From Thermoleptolyngbya sichuanensis A183 (GTDB lineage: Bacteria; Cyanobacteriota; Cyanobacteriia; Elainellales; Elainellaceae), in NCBI RefSeq assembly GCF_013177315.1, contig NZ_CP053661.1, positions 2,232,001 through 2,296,000 on the forward strand: a stretch of DNA of 64,000 bases, read 5' to 3'. Every line of letters starts with the position of its first letter. Within the stretch, counting starts at the first letter, position 1. Shown piece after piece: positions 1 through 9,492 of the stretch. The notes under the pieces were generated by a model. It was not told where the DNA came from, searched no databases, and saw only the letters and a list, made by a program, of their open reading frames with translations. A program made the position numbers and the translations under genes.

Positions 1-275
1 AGGTTAGGTGTAGGTTCGATATTTCGATGCTTTCCTGTCGTTTTTGTTGGCAGCATTGGATTTTCTTGTGCGATCGCCGATCTTTACGAAAATATCAGTC
101 AGTTGTTCTGATGAATATTCTGACGAAGGTTCTGACGAAGGATGGCGGTGCTGCTGAACAATTCATGGCCTGTTGCTGCGTAGAACTGCTGCATAGAACT
201 GCTGCACAGGACATCGATGACCCAGAGTACCAGGCGTGATTGGGCGTGATTGGGCGTGATTGGGCGATCGCGCAG
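1..275. other. Left-edge non-coding stretch with a short tandem repeat
   Basis: No gene is supported here; the only open frame lacks recognisable protein features. A 10-bp unit (GCGTGATTGG) occurs three times in tandem at about 235-266, ending in a HIP1-like GCGATCGC, just past the stop of the sugar permease on the minus strand. Confidence 0.5.
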
Positions 276-1169
276 TCACCCTTTAAACTGGAAATTGAAC
301 TGGAGATAAATCAGCAGCAGCGTGATTAGCAGCAGCAGGGTCGCCGCCGCCGCCGCATAGCCAAAATCAAACTGGGCGAAGGCTTCGGTATAGACGTAAT
401 AGACCAGCAGGTTCGTGGTATTCAGCGGGCCGCCGCCTGTGATCACGTAGGGCTGCTCGAAGCTGCGGAGCGTGAAGAGGGTCGTTGTGACGATTGCAAA
501 AACCAGGGTGGGCCGCAGTCCCGGAAGTGTAATGTGCCAAAACTGCTGCCAGTCATTGGCTCCGTCTAGCTCGGCGGCTTCGTAGCGGCTTTGGGGAATG
601 GTTTGCAGCCCCGCTAAAAAAACGACGAGGTTAAATCCAAGCTGCTTCCAAATGCTGAACAAAATTAGCACGGGCATGGCCCAAGTGGTGCTGCCTAGCC
701 ACGGAATTGGGGTAATCCCCAGCCAGCCCAGCGCCGCATTGACGGGGCCATCGGTTTGGAATAGCCAGCGCCAGCCCAGACCCACGGCCACCAGAGACGT
801 AATCGAAGGGATGAAATATGCCGCTCGCAGCCAGTCCCGAAACTTCACGGCTCGATTCAGCAACACAGCCAATCCAAGCGGCAAGACTAGGCTGGGCAGC
901 ACTGTGGCCGCGGTGAAGTAGAGCGTATTTCCCAGCACTTGCCAAAAATCGGGCGTAGCCAGCAACCGTGTATAGTTTTGTAGCCCTACCCAGTGGATGC
1001 CGCTGCGGGTGAAGCTGCCCTGGGTCAGGCTGAGATAGGCGAGATAGGCAATCGGGAAAAATACAAAAACGCCCAAAAACGCCAGGGCTGGGGCGAGAAA
1101 CAGCCAGGCGGTGAGGGTATCCTGCGAAGGGCGATCGCCCCCACCGGGTCTTTGAAACCTTGGGGACAT
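276..1169 (-). CDS. Sugar ABC transporter permease (MalF/UgpA type)
   Basis: Inner-membrane permease of a carbohydrate-type ABC importer, 297 residues, the usual length for the binding-protein-dependent transport family. Hydrophobic segments are spread along the chain, beginning with the LFLAPALAFLGVF segment. The EAA loop that contacts the ATPase is visible as YEAAELDGANDWQQFWHITL. Its ATG shares one base with the TGA of the upstream serine-hydrolase gene (TGATG overlap), which implies translational coupling. No partner permease, binding protein or ATPase lies in the window; a second permease could lie beyond the left edge, but bases 1-275 hold none. The substrate cannot be told from sequence. 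Confidence 0.88.
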   Translation of the reverse strand: MSPRFQRPGGGDRPSQDTLTAWLFLAPALAFLGVFVFFPIAYLAYLSLTQGSFTRSGIHWVGLQNYTRLLATPDFWQVLGNTLYFTAATVLPSLVLPLGLAVLLNRAVKFRDWLRAAYFIPSITSLVAVGLGWRWLFQTDGPVNAALGWLGITPIPWLGSTTWAMPVLILFSIWKQLGFNLVVFLAGLQTIPQSRYEAAELDGANDWQQFWHITLPGLRPTLVFAIVTTTLFTLRSFEQPYVITGGGPLNTTNLLVYYVYTEAFAQFDFGYAAAAATLLLLITLLLIYLQFNFQFKG

Positions 1170-2524
1170 CAGAAGCCGTTGTGGTCTATTAAATGCTTCA
1201 CAATGCCAGAGATCACCTGCTTCACGGCGGGTTCGCTGGCGGTGTAGTTAATGGCGACCGAAATCACGTAGCGTTTGCCCTTGATGTTCACGCCGACGGT
1301 CGTGCCCAGCACGCTGGAGTTTTGCCCCGTTTTTTCGCCAATCCACACGGCGGGTCGCCGAATGGCCTCATAGCCCAATTCCCAATCGTACTGGTTTACC
1401 AGTCCTTCCAAAATCAGGTCTGCACCGGGAACTTCATTGTTATAGATGCTCACCATCATGTCAGTGAGTTCGTCCATGTTGATTTCGTTGGGCACGCCGC
1501 CGACATTATCCGTAGGACTGATGGAGTTTCCTGTGAGCTTGGTGCTGATGCGAGTGTACTGATAGCCGCGATCGCGCAGGGTTTGGTTAATTGCGTCCCA
1601 GCCCACGTAGTCGATCAGTTGATTCGTGGCGATGTTGCTGCTGTGGGTGATCGTTTGCAGCAGCACTTTGCGGATGGGATATTCAGTGCCGACCCAAATC
1701 TTGGCTGCGTCTTCGGTGTAGTTGCTAGGGTCGATGAAAATCGGCGTGTCGGGGTCGATCTTTTCGCGGGTCAGCTTGTCCATTGTGGCGATCGCCAGCG
1801 GCACTTTGATCAGGCTGGCGGGGCTGGCGGGTGGCTCTTTGCCCTGATAGCGGCGACATTCGCGCTCTAGCGAGCAGACCGTGACGTGAACCTGACTGCC
1901 CATGCCCGTACTGTCGGCGATCGCCTTCAGGAATCCAGAGCGGGCAGTATCGTATTCATAGGCGACCACGCTCAAGATGCCCTCATATTCCTTCAGCTTC
2001 TTGGCAGCCTGTTCCCCCACAAACGAATCGGCGGACACTTCCCGCAGCGAATCGGTTGCGGATTTCCAGAGCTGATAGCGCTTGGCAATGGTTTCCTCGG
2101 TTTGGTCAGGCTGCTGCTTCAGTTCAACTGCCTGGTTTGCCGTGCGGATGGCTTGCTCCCAGCTTACTTTGGCAGATTCTTCGACCCCAATACGAATTTC
2201 GACCGCTTGCAGCTTTTCTAGCAAGGCAGTTGGGACAGAATTTGCTCTAGTGGCCACGGAGACCAGGGTCGGCGGCTGGTTTTCGATGTCTTGCTGGAGG
2301 CGATTGCGGAGTTCGTATAGCTCTGCCAGCGACTTGGCTTCAGAAATGAGAGATTCTCCCTCTTTGTAGGGACGCTCCAGCACTGGTGTCAGGGCTGGAT
2401 AAGAATGAACCAGGACGGCTCCTGCCATTACTCCGACTGCGCTGATGGGTGCAACGAGGGCATACCACCACCCGCGCTGCGCCACTGATTTCATGATTGC
2501 GACCACGGACTCACCCCTCCCCAC
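1169..2524 (-). CDS. Class A beta-lactamase-like serine hydrolase
   Basis: 451-residue protein of the beta-lactamase/PBP-like fold. An N-terminal membrane anchor (about 22-45) is followed by a helical, probably coiled-coil region (about 60-180) and a C-terminal catalytic domain. All three active-site motifs are visible: SLIK (Ser237, Lys240), SSN (295-297) and KTG (398-400), so catalysis is plausible. Family knowledge points to a beta-lactamase or a cell-wall peptidase-like enzyme; the long N-terminal extension is unlike secreted resistance enzymes and suggests an envelope housekeeping role. It overlaps the sugar permease gene by one base. An internal Met at residue 11 is an alternative start. 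Confidence 0.82.
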   Translation of the reverse strand: MGRGESVVAIMKSVAQRGWWYALVAPISAVGVMAGAVLVHSYPALTPVLERPYKEGESLISEAKSLAELYELRNRLQQDIENQPPTLVSVATRANSVPTALLEKLQAVEIRIGVEESAKVSWEQAIRTANQAVELKQQPDQTEETIAKRYQLWKSATDSLREVSADSFVGEQAAKKLKEYEGILSVVAYEYDTARSGFLKAIADSTGMGSQVHVTVCSLERECRRYQGKEPPASPASLIKVPLAIATMDKLTREKIDPDTPIFIDPSNYTEDAAKIWVGTEYPIRKVLLQTITHSSNIATNQLIDYVGWDAINQTLRDRGYQYTRISTKLTGNSISPTDNVGGVPNEINMDELTDMMVSIYNNEVPGADLILEGLVNQYDWELGYEAIRRPAVWIGEKTGQNSSVLGTTVGVNIKGKRYVISVAINYTASEPAVKQVISGIVKHLIDHNGF

Positions 2525-2971
2525 GGAAGACCAGATGCTTACTAACTAGGCGTACTGATAGGAATGCAACCTTGAAGCTCAACCTTGAAGTTCAAGCTTG
2601 AGCAAGTGCAACCCTGCAACTGAACTTAATTAAAGTTAAATAATAAGACCATTCTTCATATTTAAATGGTGCAGTGTGACGCAATCTGGCAAGACACTGT
2701 GGCGGAAAAGGTTACCCAAGGCGCAGTCGGCTAACTGCTAAACCAGCTCAAGTATATGGCTTGCCGATTAAACCGGAACGCTTCGGTAGATAGACATTGG
2801 GGCTTCGGGAGATAGAAGGCGCAAAGCCACAGGGGGTCAGGGGGCGCAGCTTGGACGGGGCGATCGCCAAAAAGCGTCTGGAAATCGTCTAGAGTGAGGG
2901 TTGGAGTTTTTTGCCATCTGCTCCGATTGCCGTCTACGCATCACGTTTCCGTTTCATTTTGAGGTTTTCCA
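2525..2971. other. Intergenic region between divergent genes
   Basis: 447 bases between the start of the serine hydrolase (minus) and gatA (plus). It includes an AT-rich stretch around 2625-2670 that could hold promoters for either direction, and one GCGATCGCC site near 2860. No open frame or RNA gene is recognisable. Confidence 0.5.
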
Positions 2972-4429
2972 ATGGCATCCATCCGTGAGTTGCATCAACA
3001 GCTCGTCTGCAAAGAGCGCTCGGCCGTCGAAATTGCTACCGAAGCCCTAGAGCGGGTTCAAGCCCTGGAACCCAAACTGCACAGCTTTATCAGCGTGACG
3101 GCCGACCGGGCGATCGCCCAGGCGCAGCAGGTGGATGCCAAAATCGCCGCCGGGGAAGCAATCGGGCCGCTGGCAGGCATTCCCATCGGCATCAAGGACA
3201 ATCTGTGTACCCAGGGCATTCGCACCACCTGCGGCTCCCGCATTCTGGAAAACTTTGTGCCGCCCTACGAGTCCACCGTGACGCAGCGCTTGTTCGATGC
3301 AGGCGCAGTGATGGTGGGCAAAACGAATATGGACGAGTTTGCGATGGGCAGTTCGACGGAAACCTCTGCCTATCAGGTGACGGCAAATCCGTGGGATTTG
3401 GAGCGCGTACCGGGTGGCTCTTCGGGCGGTTCTGCCGCAGCGGTGGCCGCGGGGCAGTGTGTTGTGGCGCTGGGATCAGATACGGGCGGTTCGATCCGCC
3501 AGCCTGCGTCTCTCTGCGGTGTCGTAGGCATGAAGCCAACCTATGGATTAGTGTCGCGCTATGGGCTGGTGGCCTACGCCTCGTCGTTGGATCAGATTGG
3601 CCCCTTTGCCCGAACGGTGGAAGACGCGGCGATCTTGCTGAGGGCGATCGCCGGACATGACCCGCAGGACGCCACGAGCCTCAAGGTCGAAATCCCTGAC
3701 TATGCCGCCGCCCTCAAGCCCGATTTCAAGCCGCGCGGCAAGCTGCGGATTGGCGTGATTCAAGAAACCTTCGGCGAAGGGCTGGACTCAACCGTAGAAG
3801 CGGCCGTCACCACAGCAGTCGAAACCTTGCAGGAACTCGGAGCCGAAATCCAGGTGATCAACTGTCCCCAGTTTCGCTACGGGCTGCCCACCTACTACAT
3901 CATTGCCCCCTCCGAAGCCTCCGCCAACCTGGCCCGCTACGACGGCGTGAAGTATGGCTTCCGCGCCGACAATCCCGAAAATCTGCTGGATATGTACGCT
4001 AAGACCCGCGCCGAGGGCTTTGGCGCAGAGGTGAAGCGGCGAATTATGATCGGCACCTACGCGCTGTCGGCGGGCTATTACGATGCCTACTACCTCAAGG
4101 CGCAAAAGGTGCGGACGCTAATCAAGCAAGACTTTGAACGCGCCTTTCAGAAAGTAGATGTGCTGGTGTGCCCTACCTCGCCAACGACGGCCTTCAAGGC
4201 GGGCGAAAAGACCGACGACCCGCTCAGCATGTACCTGTCTGACCTGATGACGATTCCAGTGAACCTGGCGGGATTGCCTGCCCTCAGTCTGCCCTGCGGC
4301 TTTGACGACCAGGGCTTGCCGATTGGTCTACAGATGATCGGTAATGTGCTGCGGGAAGATATTTTGCTGAGCGTGGCCTACGCCTATGAGCAGGCAACGG
4401 AGTGGCACAAGAAAGCGCCAGTGATTTAG
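2972..4429 (+). CDS. gatA: Asp-tRNA(Asn)/Glu-tRNA(Gln) amidotransferase subunit A
   Basis: Catalytic subunit of the GatCAB complex, which converts Glu-tRNA(Gln) to Gln-tRNA(Gln) (and Asp to Asn where needed) using ammonia released from glutamine. It has 485 residues, standard for GatA. The amidase signature is clear: GIKDNLC with the catalytic Lys at 75, the GGSSGGSAA serine loop at about 148-156, and [13 protein letters not shown] with the acyl-enzyme Ser near 174. The start at [11 protein letters not shown] matches the family. gatB and gatC are not adjacent, as is common in cyanobacteria. Confidence 0.97.
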   Translation: MASIRELHQQLVCKERSAVEIATEALERVQALEPKLHSFISVTADRAIAQAQQVDAKIAAGEAIGPLAGIPIGIKDNLCTQGIRTTCGSRILENFVPPYESTVTQRLFDAGAVMVGKTNMDEFAMGSSTETSAYQVTANPWDLERVPGGSSGGSAAAVAAGQCVVALGSDTGGSIRQPASLCGVVGMKPTYGLVSRYGLVAYASSLDQIGPFARTVEDAAILLRAIAGHDPQDATSLKVEIPDYAAALKPDFKPRGKLRIGVIQETFGEGLDSTVEAAVTTAVETLQELGAEIQVINCPQFRYGLPTYYIIAPSEASANLARYDGVKYGFRADNPENLLDMYAKTRAEGFGAEVKRRIMIGTYALSAGYYDAYYLKAQKVRTLIKQDFERAFQKVDVLVCPTSPTTAFKAGEKTDDPLSMYLSDLMTIPVNLAGLPALSLPCGFDDQGLPIGLQMIGNVLREDILLSVAYAYEQATEWHKKAPVI

Positions 4430-4507
4430 GGATTAGAATTGTTAGGGATTGGAGTTGCTGAGTTGGGCTACTCGCTCAGGCTGGCAGTTTTTAGGCCGGA
4501 CTCTTGA

Positions 4508-5746
4508 TCAGCCTTGCCAGAGAACCCAGGCGGTGGCGATCGCCAAGGTGGCCAGCGTCAGCGGCAGCCCAAACCGCAGATGCGTCCAAAATGATAGCGA
4601 AAAGCCCTGGCTGGCAGCGGCTTCGGCTGTGATCAGGTTGGCCACTGCGCCAAACAGCGTCAGATTGCCTGCCAGCGTGGAGCTAACCGCCAGCAGCAGC
4701 CAGGATTGGCTATCCTCGCGGGCAATCAGCGATTGCAGCAACAACACCGCAGGCACATTAGAAATCAGGTTTGACAAGATGGTAGTGACGCTGACCAGAC
4801 CTACCGGATGGGCAATCCAGGGGAGCAGCCCCGACAGCAGGTTGAAGGATTGCAGGCTGCGCGTCAATACAAACAGTCCCGAAAAGATCACCAGCAGCCC
4901 CCAGTCCACATCCTGCAACACACGCTGGGGCTTGATGCGGCGCGTAATCAGCAGCACACCCGCCGCCACCAGGGCCGACTCCGCCAGCGGCAATCCCACC
5001 ACAAAGGCGGCCAGCATTAGGCTACTCACCATCAGCGTCTTTCGCAGCAGCGGGCCATAGGCGCGGGGGCGAAAGGTGGGCACGTAGGGGCGCGGTTTGA
5101 GCGATCGCACCTCTGGATACATCCACCCCAGCAACCCAATTTGCAGCAGCAGGCCTATCAGAGCGATGGGGATCATCACCCGCGCAAACTCGGCGTAGGC
5201 GATGCCCGAAAAGGAGCCAACTAGAATATTCTGCGGGTTGCCGTTGAGCGTGGCGACGGAGCCGATATTGGTGGCCGCCGCTAGGGCCAGCAGGTAGGGA
5301 ATTGGGTTGAGCGACAGGGTTTGGGCCAGGCTGACGGTGAGCGGCGTAAACACTAGGGCGATCGTGTCGTTCAGAAACACCGCCGACAACGCCCCGCAGC
5401 CCAGCGTCAGTGCTACCAGCAGTCCAAAGGGGCTACTCGTGAGGCGGATGAGATACAGCAGCGCCAGTTGAAAAAATCCGGCGTACCTGAGGTAGGCGTT
5501 GACAATCATCGTGCTGAGCAGAAACACGATGGTTGTCGGGTCGATGGCCTGCCAGGCCTCCTGTAGGGACAGTGTGCCTAGGGCAATGAGGGCGGCTGTT
5601 CCGGCGATCGCCATTGTGGCCCGGTTCATCCGCAGCCCTGGCACCGACCCCAAGGCCAGTCCCACGTAGGTCAGCCCGATCACCACCGCCTGGGCAACGG
5701 GCAGCCAGTTGGCGAGGGCGCGAAACTCGATGCCAAGGTACAGCAC
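4508..5746 (-). CDS. ArsB/SLC13-type anion transporter family protein
   Basis: Polytopic inner-membrane protein of the ion-transporter superfamily (ArsB, CitT/DASS, NhaD relatives). Hydrophobic helices run through the whole chain, and two family-like loops appear, TNIGSVATLNGNPQNI in the first half and SNLISNVPAVLLLQS in the second. These resemble the Asn-rich re-entrant loops of the superfamily. An upstream ATG at 5815 would run the frame through the tRNA-Lys gene, so I prefer the GTG at 5746, giving 412 residues and a clean divergent promoter region. The substrate (dicarboxylate, sulfate, arsenite or sodium/proton exchange) cannot be assigned. Confidence 0.8.
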   Translation of the reverse strand: MLYLGIEFRALANWLPVAQAVVIGLTYVGLALGSVPGLRMNRATMAIAGTAALIALGTLSLQEAWQAIDPTTIVFLLSTMIVNAYLRYAGFFQLALLYLIRLTSSPFGLLVALTLGCGALSAVFLNDTIALVFTPLTVSLAQTLSLNPIPYLLALAAATNIGSVATLNGNPQNILVGSFSGIAYAEFARVMIPIALIGLLLQIGLLGWMYPEVRSLKPRPYVPTFRPRAYGPLLRKTLMVSSLMLAAFVVGLPLAESALVAAGVLLITRRIKPQRVLQDVDWGLLVIFSGLFVLTRSLQSFNLLSGLLPWIAHPVGLVSVTTILSNLISNVPAVLLLQSLIAREDSQSWLLLAVSSTLAGNLTLFGAVANLITAEAAASQGFSLSFWTHLRFGLPLTLATLAIATAWVLWQG

Positions 5747-5751
5747 TGGTT

Positions 5752-5779
5752 TTGATGCCCAAAATTCAGGTGATATAAT
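5752..5779 (+). promoter_or_regulatory. Sigma70-type promoter of tRNA-Lys
   Basis: A TTGATG -35 box (5752-5757) is followed after 16 bases by a perfect TATAAT -10 box (5774-5779). The mature tRNA begins 11 bases after the -10 box. Boxes, spacing and position fit a promoter for the tRNA; it lies just upstream of the preferred GTG of the divergent transporter gene. Confidence 0.72.
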
Positions 5780-5789
5780 GGTAAGTCCA

Positions 5790-5861
5790 GGGTGACTAGC
5801 GCAACGGTAGCGCATCGGACTCTTAATCCGCTGGTTCTGGGTTCGAATCCCAGGTCACCCA
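5790..5861 (+). tRNA. tRNA-Lys (anticodon CTT)
   Basis: A 72-base cloverleaf. The 7-bp acceptor stem pairs GGGTGAC with GTCACCC, followed by discriminator A. The anticodon stem CGGA/TCCG encloses the 7-base loop CTCTTAA, giving anticodon CTT (lysine, AAG codons). The T loop is the canonical GTTCGAATC. CCA is not encoded. Confidence 0.95.
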
Positions 5862-6004
5862 TATCCCAGGTCACCATATTACATGGCCATGTAAATGGCC
5901 CTAGTTGAAAGACCTAAGCTGAAAGACCTAGTGACGAGGCCTAGCTGCGGCGGTTGGGGGTTTGTCGATCCCTTCCCCAAGCAATCCCCTTCGCGATCGC
6001 CAGC

Positions 6005-7396
6005 TTAGCGGGTCGCGACCCCGTCGGCGCGGGCGGCCCGCTGAACCGCAGCAGAGACAGCGGTCGCCACACGCTCGTCAAACACCGACGGCACGATGTA
6101 CTCGCGGTTGAGGTCGGCGGCGGTAATGAGCGAGGCGATCGCCCCTGCGGCCTCTAGGAACATGGTTGTGGTCATGGTCTTTGCACCACAGTCCAACGCG
6201 CCGCGAAAGATGCCAGGAAACGCCAGCACATTGTTGATCTGGTTGGGATAGTCGCTGCGGCCCGTCGCCATCACCGCCACATCATCGGTCACGAGTTCGG
6301 GCTGAATTTCAGGAATTGGATTGGCCATGGCAAACACAATTGGATCTGTCGCCATCGACTTCACCATGTCCACCGTCACCACCCCCGGCGCACTCACGCC
6401 CATGAATACATCCGCGCCCACCATTGCATCTGCCAGGGAGCCGCTCTGGTCTATGGCAAATTCTTTCTTTTGGTCGGTCAGGTCGCTGCGGCCGTGGCTG
6501 AGGATGCCCCGCGAGTCGCAAATCACGATCTGGGTGGCTCCTGCTTTTTGCAACAGTCGGGCGATCGCCAGCCCCGCTGCCCCTGCGCCATTGATCACAA
6601 TCCGCACCGACCCCATCGACTTATTCACCAGCTTCAGCGCATTGTAGAGCGCTGCCAGCGAGACAATGGCCGTGCCGTGCTGGTCATCGTGAAAAATGGG
6701 AATGTCCAGTTCTCGCTGGAGCCGCGCCTCGATTTCAAAGCAGCGGGGGGCGCTGATGTCTTCCAGGTTTACACCGCCAAACACAGGGGCGATATTTTTC
6801 ACCGTTTGCACAATCTCGTCGGTGTCTTGGGTGGACAGGCAAATCGGGAAAGCATCAATGCCGCCAAATTCCTTAAACAGCATGGCTTTGCCCTCCATCA
6901 CGGGCAGCGCTCCGGCGGGGCCAAGATTGCCCAAGCCCAGCACGGCGCTTCCGTCGGTGACGATTGCCACAGTGTTGCTTTTGATCGTTAGGGAATAGAC
7001 CTTGGATGGATCTTCGGCGATCGCCGTGCAGATGCGCCCCACCCCCGGCGTGTAGGCCATCGCTAGGTCGCTCTGGTTTTTTAGAGAAATCTTGCTCTGG
7101 ACGCTGATCTTGCCGCCCCGATGCAGGTTAAACGTGCGATCCGACACGTTCAGCACCTTGATATGCTCCAGCCCCTTCAGCGCGGTGACGATTGCCTCGG
7201 CATGTTCCACGCTCGACGCTTCAATCGTGATGTCGCGGATGATGGTTTTCAGCGTCCGCTCGATCACCTCGATCTGGTCAATATTGCCGCCCGCCTCGCC
7301 AATGGCCATGGTGACGTAGGCCAGCATTCCCGCCTGGTTGGGCAACTGCACGCGCACCATGAGGCTGAAGCTGGGATTAGGAGTGAGGCTGACCAT
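6005..7396 (-). CDS. NAD(P)-dependent malic enzyme with N-terminal ACT domain
   Basis: Oxidative decarboxylation of malate to pyruvate and CO2. Residues 1 to about 85 look like an ACT regulatory domain (QLPNQAGMLAYVTMAIGEAGG), then comes the malic-enzyme core with SDLAMAYTPGVG, the FHDDQHGTA metal/substrate motif, and a Rossmann segment (INGAGAAGLAIARLLQKAG). The frame opens earlier, at 7540, but the extra 48 residues are encoded partly by a CCAAAATC-type intergenic repeat, so the ATG at 7396 (463 residues) is preferred. It lies downstream of bicA in the same direction, about 235 bases away; co-transcription is possible but unproven. Confidence 0.92.
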   Translation of the reverse strand: MVSLTPNPSFSLMVRVQLPNQAGMLAYVTMAIGEAGGNIDQIEVIERTLKTIIRDITIEASSVEHAEAIVTALKGLEHIKVLNVSDRTFNLHRGGKISVQSKISLKNQSDLAMAYTPGVGRICTAIAEDPSKVYSLTIKSNTVAIVTDGSAVLGLGNLGPAGALPVMEGKAMLFKEFGGIDAFPICLSTQDTDEIVQTVKNIAPVFGGVNLEDISAPRCFEIEARLQRELDIPIFHDDQHGTAIVSLAALYNALKLVNKSMGSVRIVINGAGAAGLAIARLLQKAGATQIVICDSRGILSHGRSDLTDQKKEFAIDQSGSLADAMVGADVFMGVSAPGVVTVDMVKSMATDPIVFAMANPIPEIQPELVTDDVAVMATGRSDYPNQINNVLAFPGIFRGALDCGAKTMTTTMFLEAAGAIASLITAADLNREYIVPSVFDERVATAVSAAVQRAARADGVATR

Positions 7397-7630
7397 AGGA
7401 TTCTCGATTTTGGATTTTGGGTTTTGGATTTTGGGGACGCTGAATGTTTTCCCCGTCCGCAGTGCAGTGATGATCTTACCGCTACGGATCGTCCCTAGCG
7501 TAAGGGAGTCGCCAGACTGCAATTGTGCCAGAGTGAACAATCGATCAGGTTTCAGGTTCGGTCGGGCCAGACGGCCAACCGTTGGTGCTAATGGTGCTAA
7601 AGACCGGAACCCGAACCGAATTTCTAACTT

Positions 7631-9328
7631 CTAACCTCTAATTCCTGCTTCGGGGGCAACTAGGGCGATCGCCCGTTGCAGCGCAGACAGGCGCGTAGGA
7701 AACACATGATTTTCGTCCATGGCGTTCAGCAGGTTGAGCCGCTGGAGGCGATCGCGCACGCTGCCCTCCACGCCCACCAAAAACACCTCCCGCTGATGTC
7801 GATGTGCTTCTTGCACCATACCCTCGATCGCCAGCGCCGCCGTCACCCCCAATCGCGGCACTTCCGTCAGATCCAGAATCAGCACGTCGTACTCTTGCAC
7901 CAGCGTCATCTGCTGCGAAATTGCCTTTGCCGCACCAAAGCTCATGGGCCCGCTGAGTTGAAACAGCATGATCCGACCCTGACCAGCTTCCAACAAGGCC
8001 TGTTCTTCTGGAGCCAGCGCTTCGTCTGTCGGATGAATAATCGCACGGACGCGCTTGCTCTGCAAGTCGCTCAGGCTTTTTACGGTCAGCAAATTGGCGA
8101 AAAACACGCCCACCGCCACCGCCGTAATCAGGTCTACAAACACCGTCAGAAACAGCACGCTATACATCAGCCCCGTTGCCTTCAGCGACAGCCGATGCGC
8201 CCGCCGCAAAAAGCTCCAGTCGATGATGTCAATCCCGACTTTGATCAAGATCCCCGCCAGCACTGCATTGGGAATCGGCTCCGTCAGCCTGCCCAGCCCC
8301 AGCATCACCAGCAGCAGCAAAACACCGTGAATCATGCCCGATAGCCGCGTTTTGCCGCCCGCCTGCACATTCACAACCGTCCGCATCGTTGCCCCGGCCC
8401 CCGGCAATCCCCAAAAAATGCCCGACAGCAAATTGCCGATGCCCTGGCCGATCAATTCCTGGTTGGAATCGTGCTGTGTCCGGGTGATGTTGTCGGCAAC
8501 GAGAGAAGTCAGCAGCGAGTCGATCGATCCTAGCGTCGCCAGCATCAGCCCGTAGCCCGTCATCACGCGCAGCGCCTCCCACTCAAACGCCGGCCAGTGC
8601 GGCTGCGGCAGTGTCGTGGGAATGGCTCCAATCCGCGTCAGGTTTGCACCCTCGCCAAAAGCCAGTGAAATGAGCGTGCCAACCACCAGCGCCAGAAGGG
8701 GGGAAGGAATGACACGATTCAGCCGACGCGGCCAGTTAAACACGATCGCCAGCGTCATCAGCCCCAGCCCCAGCGCGAACCCGTTGGGATGCGTCAGATA
8801 CGTCGGCAGGTTCCGCAGAGAATCCACAACTCCACTCGACCCTTTGTAGCCAAACAACGGCCCAATCTGGAGGAAGATAATAATGACCCCGATACCCGAC
8901 ATAAAGCCAGAAATGACCGTGTAGGGCATGAGCGTGATGTACGTTCCCAGACGCAGCACCCCAAAGAGAATCTGGAACAGCCCCCCCAGCGCAATGACGG
9001 TAAACGAAAGCGCTAGGCCGGTTTCGGGATACCGGCCAATCAGTACCGTGAAAATCGTTGCCATCACCACCGTCATTGGCCCAGTTGGGCCAGACACCTG
9101 AGCGGGCGTGCCGCCAAACAACGCCGCGAAAATGCCGACGAAGATTGCGCCGTAGAGTCCCGTAACCGCTCCCGCCCCGGACGATACGCCAAACGCCAGC
9201 GCCAGCGGCAACGCCACGATCGCTGCGGTGAGTCCGCCCCAAAAGTCATCTCGAAAATTACGAAAATTGAGATCCGGGGGTTTCAGAACATGAGTAAACT
9301 GTCTGAGCCAGGAGTTGATGGCAGTCAC
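7631..9328 (-). CDS. bicA: SulP-family bicarbonate transporter (BicA-like)
   Basis: 565-residue SulP/SLC26 membrane protein with a C-terminal STAS domain (about 435-555). From family knowledge it resembles the low-affinity sodium-dependent bicarbonate uptake protein BicA of the cyanobacterial carbon-concentrating mechanism. Shared-type motifs include GGLTAAIVALPLALAFGVSS, SGPTGPMTVVMA, MPYTVISGFMSGIG and ELIGQGIGNLLSG, and the length is close to BicA. The STAS region contains LFQLSGPMSFGAAKAI. The start is a GTG. SulP homologues also include sulfate carriers, so transport specificity is an inference. Confidence 0.85.
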   Translation of the reverse strand: MTAINSWLRQFTHVLKPPDLNFRNFRDDFWGGLTAAIVALPLALAFGVSSGAGAVTGLYGAIFVGIFAALFGGTPAQVSGPTGPMTVVMATIFTVLIGRYPETGLALSFTVIALGGLFQILFGVLRLGTYITLMPYTVISGFMSGIGVIIIFLQIGPLFGYKGSSGVVDSLRNLPTYLTHPNGFALGLGLMTLAIVFNWPRRLNRVIPSPLLALVVGTLISLAFGEGANLTRIGAIPTTLPQPHWPAFEWEALRVMTGYGLMLATLGSIDSLLTSLVADNITRTQHDSNQELIGQGIGNLLSGIFWGLPGAGATMRTVVNVQAGGKTRLSGMIHGVLLLLVMLGLGRLTEPIPNAVLAGILIKVGIDIIDWSFLRRAHRLSLKATGLMYSVLFLTVFVDLITAVAVGVFFANLLTVKSLSDLQSKRVRAIIHPTDEALAPEEQALLEAGQGRIMLFQLSGPMSFGAAKAISQQMTLVQEYDVLILDLTEVPRLGVTAALAIEGMVQEAHRHQREVFLVGVEGSVRDRLQRLNLLNAMDENHVFPTRLSALQRAIALVAPEAGIRG

Positions 9329-9492
9329 AATGGCAAGCCTCCAGGATATGGCCTAGATGTTGCGATAGGCCCTAGCTTCGCAGGATACGGCTGGAAATCT
9401 GGTTCAGGCGTTTCTTTCAAGATGTCTTCACTTCATTTATCCATACTTCATTCATCTGTTAAGCATTTACCTACTGATTCAACCCAGGCGCT

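Noticed and set aside
27-239. 70-residue plus-strand frame at the left edge
   Set aside because: Composition is irregular, it overlaps simple repeats, and no motif is recognisable.
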